The notes below the pieces were generated by a model, which was not told where the DNA came from, made no database searches, and saw nothing but the letters and a program-made list of their open reading frames with translations. The position numbers were made by a program, and so were the translations under genes. Of a stretch of DNA of 50,968 nucleotides, positions 42,480 to 50,968 are shown one piece after another (the first letter of the stretch is position 1; every line of letters starts with the position of its first letter). This stretch comes from Prevotellaceae bacterium (GTDB lineage Bacteria; Bacteroidota; Bacteroidia; Bacteroidales; Paludibacteraceae), in NCBI GenBank assembly GCA_031271465.1, contig JAISVR010000040.1, forward strand, positions 1 through 50,968, in the 5' to 3' direction.

Positions 42480-42567
42480 GGAGTTATTAAAATTTATTAT
42501 GTAAAAAGTGTAATAAGTAAGGTGTAAAAAATCATTTTGTATTATTCCAAACTTGTAGATCCATTGT

Positions 42568-43863
42568 TTACTTCATTGTTGCCTTTACTGCATCTGTTAC
42601 GGGTATTTTTTTACCGTTGCGGAAAGCGACAATGAGTGCGTCGGGAAATTTGTCGATTAGCTGTTTGCGTAAACGCTGAATAATAAAATAGTCGGCACTT
42701 TCGCCATGTGTATATTTATAAAGTTCTCCCTCGACAAAATAATCGACTTTTAAGCCTTTGAATTCGGGACTTGTGGCAGGTAATTTTTTGCTCAATGCCA
42801 TGATTTGCAACTTGAATATAATTTTGTCTTTTTGGGCTGTGGCTTTCCTCGATTCGGTGGGAGAGGGGTTTAGTTTTTCTGCTGAAGATGAAACCGGTTC
42901 GGTTTTCAGTTCTGATTTTTTGCGTTCGATAACTTCAGAAAGCGAATCTATTTTTTCTTGCACAGCAACGAGCCGCTCGTCGTGGCTACGCTTAGGTGTG
43001 GATAGCGTGTCAGCTTTGTTGTTTTCGTTTTTGGAGTTTTCGAAAGCATCGGCAGTAACATAATTTTGTTTGCCCGATTTTCGTAAATGTTCGTTTTTAA
43101 ATTTCACCAATGCGTTGTATAAGGCATTAGCGAGGGCTTTCTGTCCTTCGTCGGTATTGAGGTATCGCTCTTCGTCGCGGTTAGAAATATAGCCTAATTC
43201 AACAAGCACGCTCGGCATGGCTGTTTTGTGGAGCACCCAAAATCCTGCCTGACGCACGCTTCGGTCTTTACGATTGGCAGCTACGAAGTTTTTTTGAATG
43301 TCTTGAGCTATTTCTACACTCTTTCCTTGAAATGTGTTTTGAATACATTCAAACATGATGTACGAATCGTCGGAGCGCGGATTAAAGCCTTCATATTTTT
43401 GCTTGTAATCGTCTTCAAGCAGTATTACGGAGTTTTCGCGCATGGCGACTTCGAGGTTCGATTTAGCCTTGGTAACCCCGAGTGTGTAGGTTTCGGTTCC
43501 GTTTGCTTCGGGGCTGTTGTTGGCATTGGTATGTACGCTGACGAAGAGGTCGGCATGAGCTTTGTTTGCTATATCGGCTCGTTCCTGCAGGGTGAGGTAG
43601 CGGTCGGTTTTGCGGGTGTAAACTACGCGCATGTCTTTTTGGTTTTCTTCTATCAATTGCCCCACGGCAAGCACTATGGCGAGGTTGATTTTTTTCTCTT
43701 GCGAGAATGCGCCGACAGCTCCCGGGTCGTGTCCGCCGTGCCCGGCGTCGAGTACTACTACAAATGGTGCACTTTCGGCTGCTTGGGCGATGCTTGTTCC
43801 GGTAAGCAAGGTGTAAGACAGGCAAGTGAGGAAAGCTATGGTTATGGTCTTTATTTGATTCAT
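42568..43863 (-). CDS. N-acetylmuramoyl-L-alanine amidase (AmiC-like)
   Basis: 431 residues from MNQIKTITIAF, with a signal peptide ending near IAQAAE. The Amidase_3 domain (about 35-255) has the zinc and catalytic motifs VLDAGHGGHDPGAVG, SVHTNANNS and VLVELGYISNRDEE. The C-terminal half is a Lys/Glu/Ser-rich linker with a short helix (RLVAVQEKIDSLSEVIERKKSE) and a final SPOR-like domain (IFKLQIMALSKKLP to PDALIVAFRNG). It cuts peptide stems from peptidoglycan. The reading from 43917 lacks a signal at its start. It is followed by mlaD and divergent from the LptD-like gene. Confidence 0.9.
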   Translation of the reverse strand: MNQIKTITIAFLTCLSYTLLTGTSIAQAAESAPFVVVLDAGHGGHDPGAVGAFSQEKKINLAIVLAVGQLIEENQKDMRVVYTRKTDRYLTLQERADIANKAHADLFVSVHTNANNSPEANGTETYTLGVTKAKSNLEVAMRENSVILLEDDYKQKYEGFNPRSDDSYIMFECIQNTFQGKSVEIAQDIQKNFVAANRKDRSVRQAGFWVLHKTAMPSVLVELGYISNRDEERYLNTDEGQKALANALYNALVKFKNEHLRKSGKQNYVTADAFENSKNENNKADTLSTPKRSHDERLVAVQEKIDSLSEVIERKKSELKTEPVSSSAEKLNPSPTESRKATAQKDKIIFKLQIMALSKKLPATSPEFKGLKVDYFVEGELYKYTHGESADYFIIQRLRKQLIDKFPDALIVAFRNGKKIPVTDAVKATMK

Positions 43864-43894
43864 GCTGGATAATCGTTTTCTGTTTTTCTGCCGA

Positions 43895-43902
43895 CAAAAA
43901 TA
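43895..43902 (-). promoter_or_regulatory. -7 box of the amidase gene
   Basis: TATTTTTG on the minus strand, 31 bp before the amidase start. It supports the start at 43863. Confidence 0.45.
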
Positions 43903-44062
43903 GTTAATATCTTCCAAATCAACATCTCTTGGTTAAAGAAATATTGATTTAAGAGGGGTTTATTTTTTAAAATAAATAACACAAGTAACTAATATATGAT
44001 TTATAATGCTGTTAGGCATTCTCCGTAGAGAACGACTCGGGCAAGTTTTTATGCAGCACTCT

Positions 44063-44176
44063 TCGCTGGAGGTGCAGCAGGTGTTGCCGGAAGTACAACA
44101 GGCTTCGCTGGAGGTGCAGCAAGTGTTGCTGAAGATGCAGCAACACTTGCTGTTGGTACAGCAGCCTTTGCTGGTG
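44063..44176 (+). repeat. 21-bp tandem repeat (five units)
   Basis: Five adjacent 21-bp units (44063, 44084, 44105, 44126, 44147) plus a partial unit share TTGCTGGAGGTGCAGCA-type sequence. In the frame opened at 44006 they encode heptads with VQQ (SLEVQQV, LPEVQQA, LLKMQQH); another frame gives an Ala/Gly-rich string. A 71-codon ATG frame covers it but looks repeat-derived. The remainder of the 43903-44427 gap holds nothing else I can support. Confidence 0.7.
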
Positions 44177-44427
44177 ATTTTTCTCTTATTTTACCGGTTT
44201 AATAATCTTCAATGCGATTAGCCGAGTCGTGTGCTGTGCCGGTTTTTCAATATTTTCGACTTTACTTAACTCTTATTTTTTTAGTTTTATTGAGTAGCAA
44301 TTATATAAATAATTCAGCTTGCTATTTACAAAAACAGTCTCTGTCATGTCGATCAAAGTTTGTAGTTCTATCTAACAACTTGAATTAATTATTTAGCAGC
44401 ATGCTCGTTTTCTCGCATAGATTTGAT

Positions 44428-44435
44428 TACCTTTG
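44428..44435 (+). promoter_or_regulatory. -7 box of the LptD-like gene
   Basis: TACCTTTG about 120 bp before the chosen start at 44557. The -33 region is weak. Confidence 0.4.
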
Positions 44436-44556
44436 CAGGCTTTTGTTTAGTTGGAAACGAAAAAGCAATGAATGCAAGTGCGGAACTATCGTATAAATGT
44501 CCTCAGAGAGAGAGTTGCACAAGAAACAGATTATAGATGAAGGAAGAAAACCGACA

Positions 44557-47208
44557 ATGAATTGTTTGTTACGAAAATATGCATGGATGACAGTGCTTTG
44601 CTTCTGCTTTGCTGTGTCTGTATCGGCACAGGAAATAGCGGTTCCGGACAGTGTGCCTGCATCTGTTTCGGCTGAGCAGCACGCGGACAGTGTTGCTGCG
44701 GACAGTCTTGTTTCTCCTTCTAAAAAGAAAACGAAAATTGAAAGTCCTATTGCATATTCTTCGACGGATTCGATTGTGCTTTCGATGAGCGGAAATGCTT
44801 ATCTCTACGGTGAGAGCAAGATAAAATATGGCGAGATTGATCTTGCGGCGAATTATATTCATTTGAATACCGACAGTTCGATTGTTACTGCGCGCGGAGC
44901 TTTGGATGAAGATAGTGTGCTGGTGGGCACGCCTGTGTTGACTGACAACGGGGAGGAGTATAATGCTACGAGGCTTCGTTATAATTTTTCGACTAAAAAG
45001 GGTTTTATCAATCACGGGGTGGTACAGCAGGGCGATGGTTTTATTATCGGCGAACGCATTAAGAAAATCGATGATGAATATCTTTGCATGAAGGACGGAA
45101 AATATACTACTTGCGACCATCACGATCATCCGCATTTTTACCTCAATTTGACGAAGGCTAAGATAAAGCAAAAAAAATGGGTGGTAACGGGTCCTGCCTA
45201 CTTAGTATTGCTTGATGTGCCACTTCCGCTGGCGTTACCTTTCGGATATTTTCCTTTTTCCAAATCGTATTCGTCGGGGGTGATTATGCCGGGCTACGGA
45301 GATGATTTTAACCGCGGGTATTATCTTTACAACGGTGGTTATTATTTTGCGTTTAACGATTATGTTGATTTGGCTCTTACGGGCGATATTTATACGAAAG
45401 GTACTTGGGCAGTGAATGCAGCATCGTCGTACCGGAAGCGCTATCGTTACAGCGGAAATGCAAATTTCAGCTATCGCGAAGATGTTACGGGGATGAGGGA
45501 ATTGCCGGACACTTACATGAAAATGAAGAATATGTCTATTCTTTGGACTCATACGCAAGACCCAAAAGCAAGTCCGAATTCGACTTTTTCGGCGAGTGTG
45601 AATTTTTCGAGCAGCGGATACGACCGCAGCAATGTTGATAATTACTACAATCCGGCGTTACTGTCGCAGGATACAAAATATTCGAGTATTTCTTATGGGC
45701 GTAGTTTCCCAAATACGCCGTTTAGCTTTACAGCGGGCTTGGCTGCAAGCCAATCGACCCGCGATTCGATGGTTTATCTTCAAACGCCTGACTTGACTTT
45801 TACCATGAGTCGCGTGTATCCTTTTAAACGAAAAAATGCTATTGGTAAGGCGCGGTGGTACGAAAAAATCTATATGTCGTACAACGGAAGCTTGAGTAAC
45901 AGCATTAACACGAAGGAACGCTTGCTGGCGGAGTCGTCGTTTACTAACGACTGGAAAAACGGTATGCGGCACTCGCTGCCTATCGGGGCTTCGTTTAATG
46001 TGCTGAAGTATGTGTCTATTACGCCTACGGTAAATTACAACGAGCGTTGGTACCTGCAAAAGCAGGAGCAGAATTGGGATGCTGCTAACCGCCAAATGAT
46101 GAACGATACGACAAATGGTTTTTACCGTGTGTACGATTTTTCGACCGGTATCAGTGCTTCGACCAAGGTGTATGGTTTTTTTACTCCTTCGAAGAAAATT
46201 TTCGGCGATAAGGTAGATCGTTTGCGGCATGTGATTACGCCTACGGTGTCGTATAGTTTTCGTCCCGATTTTTCAGATCCTATGTGGGGCAGTTGGAAAA
46301 GCTATAATGATTCTACGGGTGCGGAGGTTCGCTACTCGCCTTTTGCAGGCGGGATATATGGCACGAGTACGGCGGGGAAATCGAGCAGCATCAGTTTTTC
46401 GCTTGCCAATAATCTGGAGATGAAATGGAAGCAGGAGAATGATAGTACAGGCGAAGCGGAATATAAAACGGTGAGCTTAATTGATAATTTCAGTTTTAAC
46501 AACAGCTATAATTTTGCTGCGGACTCGATGAACTGGGGTAATTTTACTGCAAACTTGCGCTTGAAATTTTCTCAAAGTTATTCGCTTAACTTGAGCGGTC
46601 AGTTTGAGACTTATCTTTACGGGCTTAACTCGGCAGGCTATCCGGTGCGCATTAATACTCCGCGCTGGGAGGTGGGTAAATTGCCGCGACTGATAAATAC
46701 TTCGACTTCGTTTAGCTACTCGATAAGTAACGAAACATTTAAGAAGAAAAAAGATAAAACAGAGAACGAAACTCAGCAGGTGAACGACTCGACCAAGCAA
46801 GAGCCGAAACCGCAGCTTGCGGATGAGGACGGCTATCAGCAATACCGGTTACCGTGGAGTTTGTCGTTCGACTACTCGGTGAATTACGGTAATACTTCCG
46901 AATTTGATAAGAATATTATGGAGTATAAGCGCAGGTTGACTCACAATATTGGTATGCGTGGTAACTTGAGCCTGACTTCGAAATGGAATTTTACTTTCAG
47001 CGCGTCGTACGATTTTCAGGCAAAGGAGATTACTTACTCGAGCCTTGGCATTTCGCGCAACTTACACTGCTGGACAATGACCGCTAATGTAGTGCCTTTT
47101 GGTCCGTATCAGAGCTACAACTTCCTTATTCAGGTTTCGTCGAGTTTGCTTGCCGATTTGAAGTACGAAAAGCGCAGCGACTACAGCCCGACTACAAATT
47201 GGTATTAA
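44557..47208 (+). CDS. LptD-like LPS assembly outer-membrane protein
   Basis: 883 residues from MNCLLRKYAW with a signal peptide ending at VSAQE; an upstream ATG at 44497 would place 20 charged residues before the signal. An N-terminal OstA/LptA-like beta-jellyroll (about 60-200; SGNAYLYGESKIKYGEIDLAA, YNATRLRYNF) leads into a long beta-barrel region (about 200-883) full of aromatic-ended strands. This is the Bacteroidetes-type LptD that inserts LPS into the outer leaflet. LptE is not seen. It ends SPTTNWY. It is divergent from the amidase-mlaD pair, so three envelope genes cluster here. Confidence 0.85.
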   Translation: MNCLLRKYAWMTVLCFCFAVSVSAQEIAVPDSVPASVSAEQHADSVAADSLVSPSKKKTKIESPIAYSSTDSIVLSMSGNAYLYGESKIKYGEIDLAANYIHLNTDSSIVTARGALDEDSVLVGTPVLTDNGEEYNATRLRYNFSTKKGFINHGVVQQGDGFIIGERIKKIDDEYLCMKDGKYTTCDHHDHPHFYLNLTKAKIKQKKWVVTGPAYLVLLDVPLPLALPFGYFPFSKSYSSGVIMPGYGDDFNRGYYLYNGGYYFAFNDYVDLALTGDIYTKGTWAVNAASSYRKRYRYSGNANFSYREDVTGMRELPDTYMKMKNMSILWTHTQDPKASPNSTFSASVNFSSSGYDRSNVDNYYNPALLSQDTKYSSISYGRSFPNTPFSFTAGLAASQSTRDSMVYLQTPDLTFTMSRVYPFKRKNAIGKARWYEKIYMSYNGSLSNSINTKERLLAESSFTNDWKNGMRHSLPIGASFNVLKYVSITPTVNYNERWYLQKQEQNWDAANRQMMNDTTNGFYRVYDFSTGISASTKVYGFFTPSKKIFGDKVDRLRHVITPTVSYSFRPDFSDPMWGSWKSYNDSTGAEVRYSPFAGGIYGTSTAGKSSSISFSLANNLEMKWKQENDSTGEAEYKTVSLIDNFSFNNSYNFAADSMNWGNFTANLRLKFSQSYSLNLSGQFETYLYGLNSAGYPVRINTPRWEVGKLPRLINTSTSFSYSISNETFKKKKDKTENETQQVNDSTKQEPKPQLADEDGYQQYRLPWSLSFDYSVNYGNTSEFDKNIMEYKRRLTHNIGMRGNLSLTSKWNFTFSASYDFQAKEITYSSLGISRNLHCWTMTANVVPFGPYQSYNFLIQVSSSLLADLKYEKRSDYSPTTNWY

Positions 47209-47366
47209 AGCAAGCTAATAGCTAATAGTGAGTAGCTAATGGTTGAACACAGCTTATACACCTATTATATTATTTCGAAAATTATTCTGCTTGTTTCTTG
47301 CGGACAAAGTTCGGCAAACAAGACAATAAATTATACCGGGTTAAATAAACAATAAGAAAATACTCC

Positions 47367-48284
47367 TTACTTAATTTTCTCAATATCGTACGGCGTTTCC
47401 TGATATACAAAATAGTTCAGCCAGTTGGTAAACAATAAGTTGGCATGACTTCGCCAGCGTACAACAGGGGCTTGCGTGGGGTCGTTGTTGCGATAGTAGT
47501 TACGCGGAATTTCGATTGGCAAGTTTTTTGCCAAATCGCGGCGATACTCAATATCGAGCGTATACGGCGAATATTCGGCATGACCGGTAACAAAAAATTC
47601 ACGCCCGCCGCGCGCCACCACCATATATACACCTGCTTCGGGCGATTCGGAAAGAACGGTGAGTTCCGGCACACGGTCGATATCCTCGCGGTGTACTTCA
47701 GTATACCGACTGTGCGGCGCGTAAAACACATCGTCGAAACCCCGGAAAATCGGGTGTAAAGGTTCGGCAATCGAATGTTCGAACACGCCAAACATTTTTT
47801 TATCCAACAAATATTTCGGCACACCGTAGTAATGATACATTGCCGCTTGTGCTCCCCAGCAAATAAAAAGCGAAGAGGTAACATTCGTTCGTGCCCAATC
47901 GAACACTTCTTTTAGTTCGTCCCAATAAGTAACTTCCTCGTATTCAAATCGTTCAATAGGTGCTCCGGTAACAATCAGTCCGTCGAATTTATGCTTTTTT
48001 ATTTCCGAAAAATCGGTATAAAACGCCACCATGTGGTCAATAGGCGTATTTTTGGAAACATGGCTTCGCAGCTTGATAAACTCCAGTTCCACTTGCAAAG
48101 GAGTGTTCGACAACACGCGAATCAAGTCGGTTTCGGTGTCGATTTTTATCGGCATCAGGTTGAGGAAAGCTATTTTGAGCGGACGGATATCTTGCGCCGA
48201 AGCGTGAGTGCTATCCATCACAAAAATATTTTCCTCTTTGAGCAATTCAATGGCAGGCAATTTATCGGGAATGTTCAACGGCAT
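47367..48284 (-). CDS. metAA: Homoserine O-acyltransferase (MetA family)
   Basis: 305 residues of the MetA family, which acylates homoserine at the start of methionine synthesis. N-terminal MPLNIPDKLPA, LKIAFLNLMPIKIDTETD, the nucleophile Cys142 in FICWGAQAAMYHYYG, and FVTGHAEYSP with the catalytic His/Glu. Members use succinyl- or acetyl-CoA; the choice cannot be made safely by eye. No SAM riboswitch is seen upstream. It ends 47367, and the 158 bp to lptD's end hold no feature I can support. Confidence 0.93.
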   Translation of the reverse strand: MPLNIPDKLPAIELLKEENIFVMDSTHASAQDIRPLKIAFLNLMPIKIDTETDLIRVLSNTPLQVELEFIKLRSHVSKNTPIDHMVAFYTDFSEIKKHKFDGLIVTGAPIERFEYEEVTYWDELKEVFDWARTNVTSSLFICWGAQAAMYHYYGVPKYLLDKKMFGVFEHSIAEPLHPIFRGFDDVFYAPHSRYTEVHREDIDRVPELTVLSESPEAGVYMVVARGGREFFVTGHAEYSPYTLDIEYRRDLAKNLPIEIPRNYYRNNDPTQAPVVRWRSHANLLFTNWLNYFVYQETPYDIEKIK

Positions 48285-48314
48285 ATCGTTTCTCCTTTTT
48301 TTGATGTTTTCTTG

Positions 48315-48349
48315 AAAAAAAACTGCTCACCGCAATAACCCGGGAGCAG
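48315..48349 (-). terminator. Intrinsic terminator of rpoD
   Basis: On minus, CTGCTC pairs with GAGCAG around a GC-rich loop and is followed by eight Ts. It lies about 40 bp after the rpoD stop and separates it from metA. Confidence 0.75.
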
Positions 48350-48389
48350 CTTTCCAACCAAACTATATAACAATGAAAAAAAAAATCTT

Positions 48390-49250
48390 TTATCCTAAAT
48401 AGCTTTTCAATAATTTGCTGCGTGAGTTGGCGCGCAAACGGCGGATGGCTTTTTCCTTGATTTGACGCACCCGTTCGCGAGTTAATCCGAAACGGTCGCC
48501 AATTTCTTCAAGCGTCATTTCCTGACTGCCAATGCCGAAAAACATTTTGATAATATCGCTTTCGCGCTCGGTGAGCGTAGACAGCGAACGGTCTATTTCG
48601 CGTGCCAGCGACTCGTTTATCAACACTCGGTCGGCGTTTGGCGAATCGTCGTTTACCAACACATCGAGCAAACTGTTGTCCTCGCCTTCAACAAAAGGCG
48701 CATCGACCGAAATATGTCGTCCCGATACTTTAAGTGTGTCGGCAATTTTTTCTACGGGAATTTCCAGTTCGTCTGCCAATTCTTCGGGCGACGGACGGCG
48801 TTCGTTTTCCTGCTCGAACTTCGAAAATGCCTTGTTGATTTTGTTCAACGAACCTACCTGATTGAGCGGAAGACGCACAATACGCGATTGTTCTGCCAAT
48901 GCCTGTAAAATGCTTTGACGAATCCACCACACGGCGTAGGAAATAAACTTAAATCCGCGCGTTTCGTCGAATTTTTCGGCGGCTTTTATCAGTCCGAGAT
49001 TGCCTTCATTAATCAAATCGGGCAAACTAAGCCCTTGATTTTGATACTGTTTTGCAACAGATACCACAAAACGAAGATTGGCGCGCGTGAGTTTTTCGAG
49101 CGCAAGTCTATCGCCTTTTTTTATCCGCTGAGCCAATTCTACTTCTTCCTCTACCGTGATAAGGTCTTCGCGCCCTATCTCCTGCAAGTATTTGTCGAGC
49201 GAAGCACTTTCGCGATTCGTAATCGACTTGGTAATTTTTAGCTGTCTCAT
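48390..49250 (-). CDS. rpoD: Primary sigma factor RpoD (sigma-70, short form)
   Basis: 286 residues, the short Bacteroidetes primary sigma factor without the non-conserved domain of enterobacterial RpoD. Region 1.2 ([16 protein letters not shown]), region 2 ([42 protein letters not shown]), region 3 ([12 protein letters not shown]) and region 4.2 HTH ([28 protein letters not shown]) are all present. It recognises the TTTG/TAnnTTTG promoters seen in this window. Own promoter and terminator. Confidence 0.95.
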   Translation of the reverse strand: MRQLKITKSITNRESASLDKYLQEIGREDLITVEEEVELAQRIKKGDRLALEKLTRANLRFVVSVAKQYQNQGLSLPDLINEGNLGLIKAAEKFDETRGFKFISYAVWWIRQSILQALAEQSRIVRLPLNQVGSLNKINKAFSKFEQENERRPSPEELADELEIPVEKIADTLKVSGRHISVDAPFVEGEDNSLLDVLVNDDSPNADRVLINESLAREIDRSLSTLTERESDIIKMFFGIGSQEMTLEEIGDRFGLTRERVRQIKEKAIRRLRANSRSKLLKSYLG

Positions 49251-49274
49251 CTGATTCTTGAATTTTTAAGCTTG

Positions 49275-49304
49275 CAAAGTTAGTATTTAATCTCTCAAAA
49301 CAAA
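49275..49304 (-). promoter_or_regulatory. Promoter of rpoD
   Basis: On minus: TTTG (49301-49304), 18 bp, TAACTTTG (49275-49282), 24 bp before the ATG. Confidence 0.55.
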
Positions 49305-49364
49305 TATAAAATATGAAAAACTTTTTAACACACTGATACTGCAATTTTCGTACCAAAATTTTCA

Positions 49365-49372
49365 TATCTTTG
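49365..49372 (+). promoter_or_regulatory. -7 box of rnpB
   Basis: TATCTTTG six bases before the RNA 5' end, the spacing expected for transcription start at the P1 helix. The -33 box is not obvious. Confidence 0.5.
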
Positions 49373-49377
49373 TCGCC

Positions 49378-49805
49378 GTGCAGTAAGCCGGTTTGTCGCT
49401 GTTTCGTTTGTGCGAAGCAGAGGAAAGTCCGGGCAACGCAGAGCAGCATCCTTCCTAACGGGAAGTCATTCGCGAGGGTGAAGTAGCGTAACAGAAAATA
49501 ACCGCAGAGCCCCTCTTAATTCTCCCTTCGGGGGAGTTCCCCTCTCCTTTGGAGAGGGGCTGGAGGTGAGGCTTTGTAAGGGTGAAAAGGTGAGGTAAGA
49601 GCTTACCGGAAATTAGTGGTGACACAGTTTGCCGTACGCCTGATGCGTTGCAAGATCGTGTATATCGGCGCATTGTAGGGTTGCTCGCCCGATGTCGAGG
49701 GGTAGATTGCTGGAGGCAACCGGCAACGGTTGTTCGAGATAAATGACAAACGGTTCGATTGATTTTTCAACGAATTACAGAACCCGGCTTATAGGCTTGC
49801 TGCAC
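49378..49805 (+). ncRNA. rnpB: RNase P RNA (bacterial class A)
   Basis: The P1 arms GTGCAGTAAGCC (start) and GGCTTGCTGCAC (end) pair. The conserved core is present in order: GAGGAAAGTCCGGGC, GTAACAGAAAATAACCGC, AAGGGTGAAAAGGTG and GGTAAGAGC, then AGATAAATGAC and ACAGAACCCGGCTTAT near the 3' end. The RNA cuts 5' leaders from pre-tRNAs. Length 428 nt, longer than usual because an extra GC-rich arm fills the position of helix P12 (49509-49572). A T-run follows. Confidence 0.93.
49509..49572. repeat. Repeat-derived arm inside rnpB
   Basis: The stretch between CCGCAGA and GGCTTTGTAAGGG holds CTCCCTTCGGGGGAG, CCCCTCTCC-TTT-GGAGAGGGG and CTGGAGGTGAGG, text like the family 2 repeat ends elsewhere (for example 24790-24835). 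It folds on itself, so it extends the P12 arm without touching the conserved core. Confidence 0.65.
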
Positions 49806-49821
49806 ATTTTTTTAAGATTCA

Positions 49822-50373
49822 ATGCCAAGTAGGGCACAAGTTGCAAACTTGCGCCAAATGGGGGAAATAGGTATAAATATAACAATTGGAAATTTAAGCT
49901 ATGCAACTATTAATACACCACCCAAATTAGATGATGAACCAGATACTAACAATCCAACCCAACAGAAAGTTCAAAATCCAACAACCAAACAGAGTAATCA
50001 TACGCAAACAGATAAACGATATAAAGAAAGAACTATTGCTGGTGGCTCAAAAATGACTGCACCTGTTGCAAAAGGAATGTTGGCTCTTGATGCAATAAAT
50101 ACTGTGTTACAATATGCACCTGGTTTTTTTGCAAAATATGAAGAGTATAAAATAGAAAAACATCATCAAATTTTAGATAAAGCAATTAATGATGTAAATG
50201 TTGGAATTTCTCAAGGTTTAGTCCCTAAAAAATATCTAAATGATAAAGATTTATCTTCAATTCTGAATGTAGTATTACAAGGAGAAAGCAAGTCCACAAA
50301 CAAGGAATTATACAATGTAGGTATGAATATTTATAACACTATTTCAAAACCCAATCAAGATAAAGAAAAATGA
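49822..50373 (+). CDS. Orphan Rhs C-terminal tip at the right edge
   Basis: The frame gives 183 residues. The first 14 come from a REP-like hairpin (reading NLRQMGE); from GEIGINI on it reads like an Rhs tip, with a polar linker rich in Asn, Thr, Gln (about 35-70) and a helical end (ALDAINTVLQYAPGFFAKYEEYK, then KAINDVNVGISQGLVPKKYL). No Rhs core or signal peptide, so it is probably a silent or displaced cassette. I do not recognise the toxin family. Its stop overlaps the next ATG (ATGA). AT-rich compared with its neighbours. Confidence 0.55.
   Translation: MPSRAQVANLRQMGEIGINITIGNLSYATINTPPKLDDEPDTNNPTQQKVQNPTTKQSNHTQTDKRYKERTIAGGSKMTAPVAKGMLALDAINTVLQYAPGFFAKYEEYKIEKHHQILDKAINDVNVGISQGLVPKKYLNDKDLSSILNVVLQGESKSTNKELYNVGMNIYNTISKPNQDKEK
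49833..49864. repeat. REP-like hairpin at an orphan Rhs hinge
   Basis: A perfect 10-3-10 hairpin apart from one G-U pair: GGCACAAGTT, loop GCA, AACTTGCGCC (49833-49855), then a G-run (49860-49864) that merges into the GE hinge codons. It is the same type as in 3339-3392 and 6076-6200. It lies 28 bp after rnpB. Confidence 0.75.
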
Positions 50374-50825
50374 TACAATCACTTGCTAAATTGATTATTT
50401 TAGTTGTGTTATGCTTGCTTTATTCTTGTTCTTCGGGGGTAAAAGACATTGTTAAAGGTTTTTGGACTATTAATTTTATGGAATATAGTCAAAATCAGGA
50501 GATACTTTATGAATTTGGTACAAATATATTAATCTTCAAGAAGAAGAATGAATGTACAATACCTGCATACAGAGAAGATTATCGAAATCCCTCAAACAGA
50601 CAAGGTATATGGAAAATAACACAACAAGGGGAACAATATTTCCTAACAATAAATACAGAAAATGAAATTTTTGCGGGCACTCATAAGATATGTTTCAAAA
50701 AAGATTATCAAAAGAAATTGATTAAAATGATAATCCAATCCGATTATCTTTATATAGAAAGCAGTAAATTTATGTTTAACTTTGATAGAGATAATAAAAT
50801 AATAGATAATTATTTATGTTGGTAA
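50370..50825 (+). CDS. Lipoprotein, probable immunity partner of the right-edge tip
   Basis: 151 residues with a lipoprotein signal (LLYSC, Cys about 20). The mature part has the lipocalin-like pattern of small Bacteroidota lipoproteins: VKGFWTINFMEYS, GIWKITQQGEQYFLTI, and FMFNFDRDN near the end. Its ATG overlaps the stop of the orphan tip by 4 bp, as in the main Rhs and immunity pair. Immunity is inferred from this coupling. A terminator follows. Confidence 0.65.
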   Translation: MIQSLAKLIILVVLCLLYSCSSGVKDIVKGFWTINFMEYSQNQEILYEFGTNILIFKKKNECTIPAYREDYRNPSNRQGIWKITQQGEQYFLTINTENEIFAGTHKICFKKDYQKKLIKMIIQSDYLYIESSKFMFNFDRDNKIIDNYLCW

Positions 50826-50900
50826 TTTGGTAGTGTACGATTTGTCTCCATTAGCGAATTCTATGATTAAACCAACAAATTTTAGTTAAATATTTATGGC

Positions 50901-50935
50901 ACGATGCTGAAAATTTCTTTTAGCATCGTTTTCTT
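50901..50935 (+). terminator. Terminator after the right-edge cassette
   Basis: ACGATGCT pairs with AGCATCGT around a 13-nt loop and is followed by TTTTCTTCTTTC. No gene is seen between 50826 and the window end. Confidence 0.65.
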
Positions 50936-50968
50936 CTTTCAAGCGACTTTTTCCAACAGATTCACATA

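Noticed and set aside
44006-44221. Real small protein gene
   Set aside because: The frame is almost wholly made of the 21-bp repeats and lacks a ribosome-binding site or conserved features.
48285-48389. SAM riboswitch upstream of metA
   Set aside because: The only structure is a short terminator hairpin for rpoD; no SAM-type core motifs.

Overview
The window comes from a Bacteroidota (Bacteroidales-like) chromosome. The evidence is repeated TTTG-19-TAnnTTTG promoters, a short 286-residue primary sigma factor, a type IX secretion (T9SS) C-terminal sorting domain, and typical Bacteroidetes families (DUF349, DUF4827/GldI-like FKBP lipoproteins, DUF4403, an AmiC-MlaD pair next to an LptD-like protein, L31 type B). 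Genus cannot be assigned from what I can see.

Left accessory region (1-13.8 kb, minus strand). A 2203-residue secreted Rhs/Tc-like protein (6668-13279) is followed by its overlapping immunity-like gene. A string of displaced Rhs C-terminal tips and immunity-like genes follows: a zincin tip (HELIH) with partner, a polymorphic-toxin-23-like tip with a lipoprotein partner, two small membrane proteins without toxins, and a truncated near-identical copy of the zincin module at the window edge. Short inverted-repeat elements made of 10-3-10 hairpins separate most of these modules. In two orphan tips the hairpin element ends exactly at the hinge where the Rhs core (DPDGE) normally joins the toxin. 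A second orphan tip and lipoprotein pair with the same hairpin lies at the right edge, directly after rnpB. This repeat-delimited cassette array is the most interesting content.

Middle and right (14-49.8 kb) is mostly housekeeping: topA, truA, rpmE2, a 5-formyl-THF cyclo-ligase, a PIF1/RecD-like helicase with HRDC and HTH domains, a LolD-like ATPase, glmM, FKBP-like lipoproteins, thrA (aspartokinase-homoserine dehydrogenase), nadK-fmt, hsp20, grpE-dnaJ, DUF4403, aquaporin, DUF349, mlaD-amiC, lptD, metA and rpoD. There are three tRNAs (Leu-TAG, Met-CAT, Arg-TCT) and the RNase P RNA. ThrA and MetA act in the same aspartate-to-methionine branch.

Intergenic DNA is rich in interspersed repeats: a 'GTCATTGCGAGG' inverted-repeat family, a family around 'AAGGGGACGAGCGAAGCGGAGGGG', a 157-bp MITE, and 21-bp tandem arrays. 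A relative of the second family is inserted in a peripheral helix of rnpB. Decay or recoding candidates are a gene split at a G6 run inside a perfect hairpin (24348-24669) and a frameshifted, nonsense-bearing gene (27689-27986). Toxin families, immunity roles and promoters are inferred from motifs and context only; no database search was possible.
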